A stretch of DNA of 29,062 nt from a virus, in the IMG/VR virus record IMGVR_UViG_3300025276_000155, positions 1-29,062 of that record, one strand, 5' to 3'. Position 1 is the first letter of the stretch. Every line of letters starts with the position of its first letter. The notes under the pieces are model-generated. The model was not told the DNA's origin, did not search any database, and saw only the letters and a program-made list of their open reading frames with translations. Below are positions 14,615-23,680 of this stretch, piece after piece. The position numbers and the translations under genes are program-made.

Positions 14615-17600
14615 TAGTCTGCCCCCATGCCAAAAATATCGCGAAGTGTATCAGGGAAACCTCTAACTTCATTAGCCATTTCGTGAAATTTTTGAGTCTC
14701 CCGCAGTCTATCAGTTAAAGATTCTTTATCTAAAACGTAGTAAGCTCCATTAAAAAATCTATTAAAATTAACATCACCCACTTTCATATTTTTCTGTCTA
14801 ATAAAGTTAGTCATTTGCGCCTCAAAAACTAATGACTGTTGAGACATTTTTGTTTGTGAAAGATCACTTACTGCATTGACCCAATCAAACGCAACCGTGT
14901 CACCATACATATTTGATGGGAACAATTTCTGAACTTCTCGCTCACTAAAATCATCTTGACTCAAGACACCATTGCCGTCTTTTAATTTGTTAACATTAAA
15001 CTCCATTAATTTCTTTGTTATTGGATGATCTTCCCAACCCACAGGAATAGGCTCTTGTTGACGTCTTACAAAGTCATCTCTAGTTAAGCCAGAGCCACCA
15101 AAATCAATGTCTTTAGATTCACTAAATCTAGTCCATTCAGCCTCTAACAGTGTTTTCTTTTCTACAAAAGTTTTTCTGTTGTCTATTAGCTGCCTGTTAA
15201 AGTTTCGAAATTCTGCGTCAGAAGGATTAATAATAACTGCTGATCCGTCTGGTCTTCTATAAATTTCAGGACCACCAGATTTGCCAGAAATGTGAAGAAC
15301 CCAAATAGGATTATCAGCCGTGGAGTTAGGATGCGGCACAAGATCAGCACGTTGTTGTTTAGTTCCTGATGTTTTATTTTGCCATTCAATAAGGGTTAAA
15401 CTTCTTGTTGCATTGCCTTCTAAATAATACTCTTCGTTTACACTTGTTAGCATGTCATCTGAACCGCCCATAGGCAACGAAGCTACCATTTGCCCTGCAA
15501 GATTACTTGGCACCTTAGTGTCTAAAATAGGCGAAATATTATTTTTTCCATCTTGAACTAATATTGAATTAACAAACGCATTAACGCCTTGCATAACAAC
15601 TGGTGGCTGAGAGTCTAAAGACAATCCTGCAATCATTTGACCAGTAAGTTCGTTTGCCTCTAATGTAGTGCGAGATCGAATAATGTGTTGATCAAAAAAA
15701 GCTTTCATATGATTGCCATACTCTTCTTTTTCAAACCCTAATCCCATTCCCTGTCTTGTATTTAAATAACCTCTGGCATAATCAAGAAAATCGTCACGTA
15801 AGCCTGCCTTTCCTGATATATCGTATTTGCCTGCAAGAAGAACATTTGTCATTTCAATGATAGAACCGTAATCCTTATTAACCCCAACGCCAGCGTAAAG
15901 ATCAATATGGGTGGCAAGACTTATATTTCCGCTAATTATTTCAGCTTTAACTTTACCAATATTTTTAACTTGATCATCTGTAAGAGCATACTGGCCCTCA
16001 AAAAGAGCCATAGCATCAAGCGCACCTCTTGTAGACTCTTTCAAGCCTTTCAGGTCAGTAACAATAATTTCACCAGTATCTAAATCATATGACCTAATAT
16101 TTTTCCACAATTCAACCATAGCAGTAACTTCATTACTATTTAAGTCGAGGTTTGCTACAGCATTATTAAGCGAATTAACAACATCGGCAGGAATCATCTT
16201 ACGCTTGTTTGCAAGTATTGTACTTATATAAGCACCAACTTGTGCTTGTTCTCTTTCAGGATCAGTTAAGGATTCACCTTTTCGCTCTCTAGTATACATG
16301 CGTAAATACTTAGCTGAATTATAAAGATAATCTTCAGGAGGGGCTTTGCCATCCAACAAAAGCTTTGATAATTCTTGACCATATTTTGTTGGAGTCATGT
16401 CGCTAGTCATTGGATAAGTTGAATCAAGAACACCCCTTTCCATTTCAAATTTCTCTTGTCTTTCTTCCTGTAACTTAATGAGTGTTAATTTGTCATTAGA
16501 TATTGTTTTCCAATGCTCTCTTAAAGATTTCTGACTACTGGTTTGATAGCCGTTTAAAGCTAAAGCAGCGTTAATAGTCAAAGCAATGCCTGAGTCTTTC
16601 TCACCTAAATTAGATGTGTCGCCATTATTAATAGCATTCATAATCATTGAAACCTGACCAGAATTTTCAAGATCATTAGTTATAATAGTAAGTTTTTTCA
16701 GGGCTAATTCATGGCTTAGAAACTGTTTAAATTTACTTAACTCTTCTGGTTTAAGTTCCTTTGCAATCTGCTGTCCTATTTCAAACAGACTAACTCTTTT
16801 TTGAAAATTACTTTGTAGTTCTGAATCTTCAAATTGCTCATCTGGACCCGATCCAACAGGATCAAATGTCGATGTTGGCAAAGGAGCTTTTGGATCAAGC
16901 ATTTGAATAAGATCAATATAAGCTTGATCAGCTTCAACTTGAGTCCTTGCTTGAGATATTTGAGCCGCGCTTACAGTTTCAACTTGTCCAAATGCAAGTG
17001 TAGCTTGCTCACCTTTAGCCTTACGCCTTTTTTCTCTTTCATTAAAAGCTGCCGTTTGTTTTGTCTGAAAGTTAAGAGCGATTGTTTTCTTTTTATCTAG
17101 GCTTAATTCTTGAGAAACAGTTTTTAGTTGTATGAGTTCATTAATGCCAGATTCTGTATTAAATCTTCCACTTAAAAAATCTGTTGCTTGACCAGTTGTT
17201 AAAACTGACACAACGTCACTCATTTCATTAGGCGTAAATTCTTGTATAGCAGTCATGTCTCCAAGCAAACTAACAAGCTTAGATTCGGTATGTCCCTTTT
17301 GTAGTTCAGCAAAAAAATCAGGATGACTATCTTCAGTAATCCCCTTATTATTTAGTTGAGATATGACTTCTCTAAGAGTTGTGTCTACATTGTGAATAAA
17401 TGATCCATCTTCATTAGGTCCACCAGCGCCAACAAACTGACCGCCAGTTTGACTAGAGACACTATTTACAATTCGATCACCGTTAAGTTTTAAATAGTCA
17501 TTTTTAGACTCAGCTATTAATTCTCTTTGCTTATCAATAAACTTTTGTTGGTTTGTAAAAAAGCCATCTAAGGAAAGACCATCTATACTAGAGTCTGCAT

Positions 17601-19179
17601 AAATGTTTAATCCTTGATTTCCATTTAATGAACCACCACCATTTTTCTGAGACATAACAGATATAACACGGCCACTTATTAAGTCGGCTCTAAAATCATT
17701 AAGTGCTTCAGCATTTTCTTTTGGTGTTGCGTCTGGATCAAGAGAGAATTGTGTAATAGCGCGTTTCTGCAATCCTTGCTTAAATTGCTTTTTAAGTTCT
17801 ACTAATTCACTGCGCAATGTAGCAATGGTAGCTACGCCAGCCTCTGTGTTTGCAACAATTCGTCCTGTACTACCAAGCCGCCGTTCGTTTTCTGCAAAAC
17901 CAGTTTCGTACTGAGTAATTTGTGTTTCCAGAGCGTTAATTTTCTTAACAGCATTAGTTTGTAAGTCAGAAAATTTACCAGTTGTTGCAGCAACTCCAAC
18001 AGAATTAGATGTAACTAATGCACCAGCATCAATAACTACTTTTTGAACTGCCATTTCTCGTGATTGAGACGCTCGTATATTAGCTTGATCTTCAAAAGCA
18101 ATAGCTTGATTAATAAGTGAAACTGCTGACTTAGACTCTGGAGCTATTTCATTAACTAAAGAAGCCCTTTCATCAACAGTTAAATTCTGCAATCCAGAAA
18201 GAATTGTATTTAAATGCCCAGCATTTCTAGAATTAACTTTTGCTATCTCGCTATGAGGATTCATTAACAAATTTAAAATAGATGAAATTTGCTCAACACC
18301 CTCAGCAGACTCACTCTGTATGGTTACAAGAGTTTCTAATTGCCCAGCAACATATGACAAATGAACACTGCGCGATCCTTTAACAGAAGCCTTATAAGCT
18401 TTTAAAGTTAATTCCTGTGGATCGCCAGTTTCTTCAGAAGCAGCAGAGGCAATAGCCTCAGAAGTAGAAGCATCTAAAGAACCAGTTACCGCACTAGATT
18501 GATGAAAAGGAGTAAACTGTGTTGTAGAACTGTTTGTATCCTCTATAGCACTGGATTGCCCTAAAGCTTGAGCGGCACTAGCTAAATTAGAAAGATGTTT
18601 TGCAGCATCGTCTTTTACTTTTTGGCGTCTTCTTGCTTCCTGAGAAGCAAACAATGAAGCTTTACGACTAGCTAGAATTAAAGCCCCGTTGTCAGTTGCA
18701 GTTCCAACAAATTCAGCAGGGACTTGCTCAGCAACTTTAGCAACATAGTCTGACATTAATGTTTCATATTGCTGCACAGAGTTAGGTTGACCATCAACCT
18801 TAGCAGATATAACTCCAGATCGTTCTTGCAAATCACTTTGAATAGAAGTCTCAAAGCGTTTGCTCATATGTTGTTGGTAAGCTTTTCTTTGAATAGAGCC
18901 TCCCATTGAAAACAAACTTGCGCCTTCAAGCCTAGCATGAGGATCTTTCTTTCCATCAGCACCAGTAGCGTAAAGTTCATCTTGGCCTATAGAGCCAGCC
19001 ATTTCAATTCCACGCTCTTCGGCTTTAGCTGCAGCGCGTTTAAATAAAATATCGCTAAATTGATTGGCTCCACGCTGAATTGCTTCAGCGGTAATTTGAC
19101 CAGCTTGGCTTTGACGAGCTACACCAACATTTCCAATTTTAAAACTTCTTGTTGATTTGACAACTTTTACAGGTCGCAT
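14614..19179 (-). CDS. Very large internal virion protein, gp15-like (1521 aa)
   Basis: The 1521-residue product is rich in long charged and Gln-rich helices, without membrane spans or enzyme motifs that I can see. It begins MRPVKVVKSTRSFKIGNVGV, and residues 30-140 hold an Ala-rich helical part. It sits between the gp14-like and gp16-like genes, as gp15 does in T7, but is about twice T7 gp15's length. The ATG lies only three bases after the stop of the gp14-like gene and in the same frame. Ejection with the genome is inferred from order. A role as an unusually large inner-core protein is the best guess. Confidence 0.7.
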   Translation of the reverse strand: MRPVKVVKSTRSFKIGNVGVARQSQAGQITAEAIQRGANQFSDILFKRAAAKAEERGIEMAGSIGQDELYATGADGKKDPHARLEGASLFSMGGSIQRKAYQQHMSKRFETSIQSDLQERSGVISAKVDGQPNSVQQYETLMSDYVAKVAEQVPAEFVGTATDNGALILASRKASLFASQEARRRQKVKDDAAKHLSNLASAAQALGQSSAIEDTNSSTTQFTPFHQSSAVTGSLDASTSEAIASAASEETGDPQELTLKAYKASVKGSRSVHLSYVAGQLETLVTIQSESAEGVEQISSILNLLMNPHSEIAKVNSRNAGHLNTILSGLQNLTVDERASLVNEIAPESKSAVSLINQAIAFEDQANIRASQSREMAVQKVVIDAGALVTSNSVGVAATTGKFSDLQTNAVKKINALETQITQYETGFAENERRLGSTGRIVANTEAGVATIATLRSELVELKKQFKQGLQKRAITQFSLDPDATPKENAEALNDFRADLISGRVISVMSQKNGGGSLNGNQGLNIYADSSIDGLSLDGFFTNQQKFIDKQRELIAESKNDYLKLNGDRIVNSVSSQTGGQFVGAGGPNEDGSFIHNVDTTLREVISQLNNKGITEDSHPDFFAELQKGHTESKLVSLLGDMTAIQEFTPNEMSDVVSVLTTGQATDFLSGRFNTESGINELIQLKTVSQELSLDKKKTIALNFQTKQTAAFNEREKRRKAKGEQATLAFGQVETVSAAQISQARTQVEADQAYIDLIQMLDPKAPLPTSTFDPVGSGPDEQFEDSELQSNFQKRVSLFEIGQQIAKELKPEELSKFKQFLSHELALKKLTIITNDLENSGQVSMIMNAINNGDTSNLGEKDSGIALTINAALALNGYQTSSQKSLREHWKTISNDKLTLIKLQEERQEKFEMERGVLDSTYPMTSDMTPTKYGQELSKLLLDGKAPPEDYLYNSAKYLRMYTRERKGESLTDPEREQAQVGAYISTILANKRKMIPADVVNSLNNAVANLDLNSNEVTAMVELWKNIRSYDLDTGEIIVTDLKGLKESTRGALDAMALFEGQYALTDDQVKNIGKVKAEIISGNISLATHIDLYAGVGVNKDYGSIIEMTNVLLAGKYDISGKAGLRDDFLDYARGYLNTRQGMGLGFEKEEYGNHMKAFFDQHIIRSRTTLEANELTGQMIAGLSLDSQPPVVMQGVNAFVNSILVQDGKNNISPILDTKVPSNLAGQMVASLPMGGSDDMLTSVNEEYYLEGNATRSLTLIEWQNKTSGTKQQRADLVPHPNSTADNPIWVLHISGKSGGPEIYRRPDGSAVIINPSDAEFRNFNRQLIDNRKTFVEKKTLLEAEWTRFSESKDIDFGGSGLTRDDFVRRQQEPIPVGWEDHPITKKLMEFNVNKLKDGNGVLSQDDFSEREVQKLFPSNMYGDTVAFDWVNAVSDLSQTKMSQQSLVFEAQMTNFIRQKNMKVGDVNFNRFFNGAYYVLDKESLTDRLRETQKFHEMANEVRGFPDTLRDIFGMGAD

Positions 19180-19182
19180 TAG

Positions 19183-19650
19183 TTACCCCCCCTGCTTTGC
19201 TGCATTAGAATAAGTCTCAGCAAAATTCATTATGCCAGTAGCCATTGTAGTAAACGCTCCAATGTTAGCCGCAGTTTTTCTTGCGTAACCTTCTTCAATA
19301 ACAACTCGTCGTTGAGACTTAGTTTTATACATATTAATTTCGCCTTGAGTCATTATTGCGTAAATGTCTTCGCCAAGAATTTCTTTATCAGCCTCTAATC
19401 TAGCTTGAGTCGAGGCACTGTTAACATTTCCAAACGCGCTAAAGACTGCATTATTAGCAGCCATTGCTAAGTCATATTCTTTTCTGCGTGTGTTTTCGTT
19501 AGCAGCAGCCATTGCGCCTTGGATTACGACTTCTGTTTGAAGATCATAAGCTTGCGCCATTGCATTTTGCAATGCAACTTCACCTTGTTTTTTCTGCGCT
19601 TTAGCAGAAGCCGCAGCAAACGATAGTCCTAAGAATGCCTCTATACTCAT
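19183..19650 (-). CDS. Internal virion protein, gp14-like (155 aa)
   Basis: The protein begins MSIEAFLGLSFAAASAKAQK and is Ala-rich and helical throughout, with further blocks EVALQNAMAQAYDLQTEV, NAVFSAFGNVNSASTQARLE and a hydrophobic TAANIGAFTTMATGIMNF. This composition and its location directly after the gp12-like gene match T7 gp14, which inserts in the outer membrane during DNA ejection. It is somewhat shorter than T7 gp14. Its TAA stop is followed in frame by one codon and the ATG of the next gene. The start overlaps the gp12-like stop by TAATG. Confidence 0.75.
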   Translation of the reverse strand: MSIEAFLGLSFAAASAKAQKKQGEVALQNAMAQAYDLQTEVVIQGAMAAANENTRRKEYDLAMAANNAVFSAFGNVNSASTQARLEADKEILGEDIYAIMTQGEINMYKTKSQRRVVIEEGYARKTAANIGAFTTMATGIMNFAETYSNAAKQGG

Positions 19651-21890
19651 TAGATTATTAACTCCGCAGTTATGCCATTGACTTGAAATGACAAAGGTTC
19701 GTTTTGAGTCATTACAACTTGAGGGTCTCGACTGTAGCCAAGAAGTCTAAATTCTTTCTTTCCAGTAAAAGAGGAATCAGTTGTCAAAGGTATATTATTC
19801 AAAGATATTGATCTAGTTTCCAACAAATCGCAAACTACAGTTGCAATTCCTCTTGGGGTTCCAGTTACAGGGCCAATAGGAAGCTGAACATCAATAGGGT
19901 TGGTAGTTATATTAACTGTAAATTTGTAACCTATTTCAGCAGTTGCGTAAGTTTCATTGTATTCTGCTAAAGAAATAGATGTATTTGCTATAGTGTGAGT
20001 TCCAAGATAATCCTCTCGACCAGAAGAAGTTTTGCCAATAACATGAACCACAGTGCCGTTAGCAAAGTCACTTCCAGTAGATGCAGATTTTGTGCTTACA
20101 GAATAAACCTTACTGTTATCTAAATGATGAGTAGTAATAAATTCACACAAACGAAGATTAACATCGTCAAACCAAACACTAGCAAACAAACGATCATCAA
20201 CAGCAACGACAGATTCAAAAGAACCTTGCGTTGTAAATCGAGTCCACCCTGCACGTTTTTCCGCTCTGTTTGATCCAAAAACAGCACACTCACCATTAGT
20301 AGAAGTAAACACACTATAAGATTCTGCTTCTTTAAATGCACCATTTACAACAGAAATATCTTTAAAGTTATCTATCATATGAGAAGCAATAGTAGAAACA
20401 GCCGTAGAGGTATAAGCATCTTCACTGTCAGTATATAAGTATTCTCTTACAACTTTACTTCCAGCTTGAACAAAAACAGTTGCTCCATCTAAAGGCGTTG
20501 GTCTTACAAAGTCGCAACCAAAAGGAGTCTGTTTTCTAATTTGTGCATTTGTAGGAGTAATCGCTTGATTCAAAAATGTAGGAACATACAACTCAGCAGA
20601 AACAGTAAACACCTGTAAATCTCTGTCAGACACAAGATAACGAATTGCATTAACATCACCTGTTGCAGCAATTAAATTAATAGATTCATCATCCTCACCC
20701 TCGCCTACATCAAAGTTAAAAAACTCAGATGACTTACTAAACCAAAGACTATCTGGCTCAGCTAAAGTTCCTGCAAAAACCAAACGGTTTTCGTGAAAAG
20801 TAACAGCAGCAGGATAGCCACGCTTTTCAGAGAAAGCTTGTTCGTTCCAGTTGGTAGTTGGATTGTGAGTAGAAACCTTTACATAACCACCACCATCTTC
20901 ATCGGAAGTAGCAGCAGCACCCGCAGTAATAGTAAAAGTGTTGTTGTCTATAATAGTTCCTACAGTTCTAGCTCCGTTTAAATTACCAACAGCAATTCCA
21001 CCAGTAGCAGAAGCGTCACTAAAAGTAAGAGACTCACCGCCAGAATAACCGTGACCAACATTTGTAACCTCTACAACAGTGCTTCCCGTAATTGTGCGAA
21101 ACGGATTAAGTACGTTAAGTTTTTGAATTAAAGTATCAACAATACTTGCATTAGCTACAGTTGCACTTTGTATTGTGTTGATAAGTATTTCTGAAGTGCC
21201 ATAGCGCACCCTTACGCCCACATGCTTAGAATCAGGGAACGTACCATTAGAAATAGAACCTGTAGTGTCCCAGTAAGCCGCTGAGGTAGTAACAGTAATA
21301 CCAGTTCCGCTTACAGCAGAAGGATCAAGAGTAACGTCAGTAGGGTGAAAGACGGAATAAGGTTGATAAGTTTCTTTATTGTCAGAGCGAGTATCAAACG
21401 AAAACACTCTTATTTCAAAATCAGTAAGGCTTGTTCTAACAAGCATCCGAGGCATAAACAACGGATGGCAAATAAACATAGTATCGCCAACTTGAGCAAA
21501 CGTATATTGATACAAGTATGAGTCACTAAAAGGCAAAGCCGCTTCATCTACATCTTGCGTAATTGTTTCAACTAATGAAATTGTAGATTCAGATTCCACT
21601 CTAAAGCATCGAACTTTAGCATTTTCTATTGAGATAATATATCTTTCATCATCTGAAAATATAAAAGACTCAAGTTTATTTTGCATAACTTTGCCTGAAG
21701 CTTTAGTAATGCCAAAGTTATAAATGTTTTTTAAGCCAGAGCGTTTCATTGCTCCACCTTCGGCTCTAACAACTACATTTTCTAATCGTTGAGCAGAAGA
21801 CGCATAAATTGGAGTATCAATTCTAGAAAGCGTAGAAGGACTAACCTCACCAAATTGGAAGCTATTAACTGGAACTCTATATTTTCGCAT
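19650..21890 (-). CDS. Tail tubular protein B (gp12-like nozzle)
   Basis: The 746-residue protein has the gp12-like N-terminus (VNSFQFGEVSPSTLSRIDTP, then VVRAEGGAMKRSGLKNIY), followed by a beta-rich body and the typical RGYPAAVTFHENRLVFAGT and SLWFSKSSEFFNF blocks. At about residues 275-335 sits an inserted segment (HGYSGGESLTFSDAS, TITAGAAATS) of the FCCH type, originally named in ubiquitin-activating enzymes but common in phage tail proteins. The protein forms the tail nozzle below the gp11-like ring. It overlaps both neighbours by TAATG, keeping the tail operon tightly coupled. Confidence 0.87.
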   Translation of the reverse strand: MRKYRVPVNSFQFGEVSPSTLSRIDTPIYASSAQRLENVVVRAEGGAMKRSGLKNIYNFGITKASGKVMQNKLESFIFSDDERYIISIENAKVRCFRVESESTISLVETITQDVDEAALPFSDSYLYQYTFAQVGDTMFICHPLFMPRMLVRTSLTDFEIRVFSFDTRSDNKETYQPYSVFHPTDVTLDPSAVSGTGITVTTSAAYWDTTGSISNGTFPDSKHVGVRVRYGTSEILINTIQSATVANASIVDTLIQKLNVLNPFRTITGSTVVEVTNVGHGYSGGESLTFSDASATGGIAVGNLNGARTVGTIIDNNTFTITAGAAATSDEDGGGYVKVSTHNPTTNWNEQAFSEKRGYPAAVTFHENRLVFAGTLAEPDSLWFSKSSEFFNFDVGEGEDDESINLIAATGDVNAIRYLVSDRDLQVFTVSAELYVPTFLNQAITPTNAQIRKQTPFGCDFVRPTPLDGATVFVQAGSKVVREYLYTDSEDAYTSTAVSTIASHMIDNFKDISVVNGAFKEAESYSVFTSTNGECAVFGSNRAEKRAGWTRFTTQGSFESVVAVDDRLFASVWFDDVNLRLCEFITTHHLDNSKVYSVSTKSASTGSDFANGTVVHVIGKTSSGREDYLGTHTIANTSISLAEYNETYATAEIGYKFTVNITTNPIDVQLPIGPVTGTPRGIATVVCDLLETRSISLNNIPLTTDSSFTGKKEFRLLGYSRDPQVVMTQNEPLSFQVNGITAELII

Positions 21891-22474
21891 TAGCTACGCC
21901 TTTGCGCTTTAAATCTTGATGTATTTAACTTCTTTGTTGTTTGCTGTTGAGAGTGCAAACGTCTAGCTTGCATCATTTGCATTTGAGATTTTTGATCCAT
22001 CATTTGAGAAAGTGCCTGATCTCTAGCAACAGAAGTTGCAAGAACAGCCGCCATTGTATACTCAACAGCAACTACAAAATAAGGAGGCCAATCAGATTCA
22101 TCAGCCCTAAACACAAAGTCAGCAATTAACACTTCGTTTATGCCAGAGTCACAGTAAACTTTACTACCATAAGTATCATAATTAATAGCAAAGCCATTAA
22201 CTGTAACCGCATTAAGCAATAAAACAGAAGAAGGTAATTGGTAGGCCGCAGAAAAGCGACCAGATGGTGAGTCGCTTAATCTAGCTAACATTTCTTGATT
22301 AGTAGAAAACCGCCATCTACAATTAGTCAAAGCGGCTCTTGCTATATCTTCATACATTGCTCCCGCAACAGTAGCTTCAGATGAACCGTCAGTAAAAGAC
22401 GAAATGGGGCTACCGCCAATTAACAAAGATGCCCTTGAGCAAATTTTAACTGCGGTGTTTGCTATTGATGCCAT
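21890..22474 (-). CDS. Tail tubular protein A (gp11-like adaptor)
   Basis: The 194-residue product has the T7 gp11 pattern: an N-terminal helical part beginning MASIANTAVKICSRASLLIG, then GSPISSF, a CRWRFSTNQEMLARL block, a beta-rich central YQLPSSVLLLNAVTVNG, and a C-terminal helix rich in Gln and Arg. It forms the adaptor ring between portal and tail nozzle. No good ribosome-binding site precedes the ATG; a GC-rich hairpin ends nine bases upstream, so translation may be limited or depend on RNA structure. The gp12-like gene follows with a TAATG overlap. Confidence 0.85.
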   Translation of the reverse strand: MASIANTAVKICSRASLLIGGSPISSFTDGSSEATVAGAMYEDIARAALTNCRWRFSTNQEMLARLSDSPSGRFSAAYQLPSSVLLLNAVTVNGFAINYDTYGSKVYCDSGINEVLIADFVFRADESDWPPYFVVAVEYTMAAVLATSVARDQALSQMMDQKSQMQMMQARRLHSQQQTTKKLNTSRFKAQRRS

Positions 22475-22482
22475 TCAATGAG

Positions 22483-22502
22483 TGGGGGGCCGAAACCCCC
22501 CA
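22483..22502 (-). terminator. GC-rich hairpin after the capsid block (possible attenuator)
   Basis: A seven-base-pair stem (TGGGGGG / CCCCCCA) with a six-base loop fills the gap between the 89-residue virion protein and the gp11-like gene. In the late direction it is not followed by a T-run, so it is not a standard intrinsic terminator; in the other direction TTCCTTTT follows. T7 carries its Tphi terminator at the equivalent place. It could reduce transcription of tail genes relative to capsid or protect the capsid mRNA 3' end. Confidence 0.5.
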
Positions 22503-22508
22503 TTCCTT

Positions 22509-22778
22509 TTAATCGCCATCGGTGTTGGTAATGGCAACGCCATTTACAACATCGACTGCGGTAGCTGTGCTGGCATTAACATATGTGTGACCAACAACAG
22601 GTGTACCACCTGTAGAGGTAACAGTCATAATAACATCATTCAGATTAAACATATTAGCTGAACTGTTAAAATAACCAGCAGTGTTAACATCGGCAATGGT
22701 ATCTGCCGTTGAGTAATGCCAGAAGGTAAAGCCCGAACCGCCAGAAAGGCGAGTTAGGGAAGTTGAGGTGTAAGCCAT
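22509..22778 (-). CDS. Small virion-type protein after the capsid gene, 89 aa
   Basis: AAGGAG precedes the ATG. The product begins MAYTSTSLTRLSGGSGFTFW and is rich in Thr, Ser, Val and Asn, with alternating beta-strand patterns (NDVIMTVTSTGGTPVVGHTY) and no membrane span. Its place directly downstream of the major capsid gene and before the hairpin suggests high expression, as expected for a capsid decoration or head-stabilising protein. I recall similar small proteins beside phage capsid genes but cannot name a family, so the decoration role is inferred. Confidence 0.65.
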   Translation of the reverse strand: MAYTSTSLTRLSGGSGFTFWHYSTADTIADVNTAGYFNSSANMFNLNDVIMTVTSTGGTPVVGHTYVNASTATAVDVVNGVAITNTDGD

Positions 22779-22790
22779 TAATCAGTCTCC

Positions 22791-23603
22791 TTATCCGTTG
22801 TTATCAAGAACTTCATAAATGCCTTCGGACTCAATAACGACAGCCCCCATAGACATCATAGAAGTACACAGGTGAGAGACTTTTTCAGCCACATAGTTGA
22901 CCTCAGTAGTAACGTCAGCGTTAATACCAAGCCCAAGCGAGGAAGTATGGTAAGCAAAGTTTTTGCCACCAGCTACCGCAGAGGTTGAGAAAATCTTAAA
23001 TCCAAGAAACTCTTTCATGGTCATTCCACCAGCGAAAGGAAGGTTCTGAGAACCAACATAGTCAGAAGATGCAAACTCTTCGATAAGGAATAAGTCAGCA
23101 AATCCTTTTGGATTCATTGCAAGGTAACGATCTCCGTCTTCTGGAATGTCAGCAATGCCCATTGTTTCAAACAAAGAAAGCATATCAGCTTTGACAAGCG
23201 CACTAGAAGCGTCATTGATCTGAGTAGAACTTGCACCAGCATCCATCGCTGCAACCAGAATTTCATCTGTCTTGCGACCAAGCGCGGCGGCAGCAGACTT
23301 AGCTACGGCTTGACGCTCGTTAATGTTGGTCTTCAATTCATCCAGTTTATCAATGTACTCGGCAGCATAAAAGTCAGCCATTGTGACTTCTACGTTGCTG
23401 TGCGTCAGTTCCATAGGAGTAACTGAACCATTGCGGGATTTAGTAGTGGCAGAGCCAGTGCCAATCTTTTGGAATCGAGCAACCGAAGCTGAAACATTAG
23501 ATGTACGAACAGTATTCCGCAGTTTGGAACCCATGCGTTGGTACGCCAAATGAACTTCAGATTCAAACTGCTTGATAAAGGCAAGGTCGATTGTATTAGC
23601 CAT
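22791..23603 (-). CDS. Major capsid protein (HK97-fold, gp10-like)
   Basis: The 270-residue product shows the pattern of compact HK97-fold capsid proteins: an N-terminal helix (AFIKQFESEVHLAYQRMGSK), a strand-rich E-loop region (VARFQKIGTGSATTKSRNGS), the spine helix with NINERQAVAKSAAAALGRKT, and a C-terminal half containing DRYLAMNPKGFADLF, GFKIFSTSAV and VSHLCTSMMSMGAVVIES. AAGGA precedes the ATG after a 77-base leader with a repeated GGATACC. Upstream lie the scaffold and a gp13-like gene; downstream lies a small virion protein. It forms the icosahedral head. Shorter than T7 gp10A, with no sign of a frameshifted minor form. Confidence 0.88.
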   Translation of the reverse strand: MANTIDLAFIKQFESEVHLAYQRMGSKLRNTVRTSNVSASVARFQKIGTGSATTKSRNGSVTPMELTHSNVEVTMADFYAAEYIDKLDELKTNINERQAVAKSAAAALGRKTDEILVAAMDAGASSTQINDASSALVKADMLSLFETMGIADIPEDGDRYLAMNPKGFADLFLIEEFASSDYVGSQNLPFAGGMTMKEFLGFKIFSTSAVAGGKNFAYHTSSLGLGINADVTTEVNYVAEKVSHLCTSMMSMGAVVIESEGIYEVLDNNG

Positions 23604-23680
23604 TTCAAGAGTCCTTATTAAAGTTAAACGCTAACGGGTATCCGTCTTTAAACTTCAACGTAGGTATCCAAATGGGCTAC
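23604..23680 (-). promoter_or_regulatory. Capsid gene leader with two GGATACC repeats
   Basis: This 77-base gap is one of the longest in the late arm. On the coding strand GGATACC occurs twice (23663-23669 and 23637-23643), each followed by a similar AT-rich stretch containing GTTTAA or GTTTAAA. A ribosome-binding site AAGGA precedes the ATG. A promoter or mRNA leader that boosts capsid expression is likely on grounds of gene dose, but I see no standard -35/-10 pair. Confidence 0.35.

Noticed and set aside
15186-15389. Alternative - strand frame inside the gp15-like gene
   Set aside because: Hydrophobic shadow of the main frame without start signals.
20539-20551. TTTGTGCATTTG on the + strand, similar to the late motif
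   Set aside because: It is in the opposite orientation, inside the gp12-like coding sequence, and differs at the end of the motif; treated as chance.
22791-23603. Programmed frameshift in the capsid gene (T7 10B style)
   Set aside because: The stop is followed by a short gap and a separate gene with its own ribosome-binding site; no slippery sequence was seen near the end.
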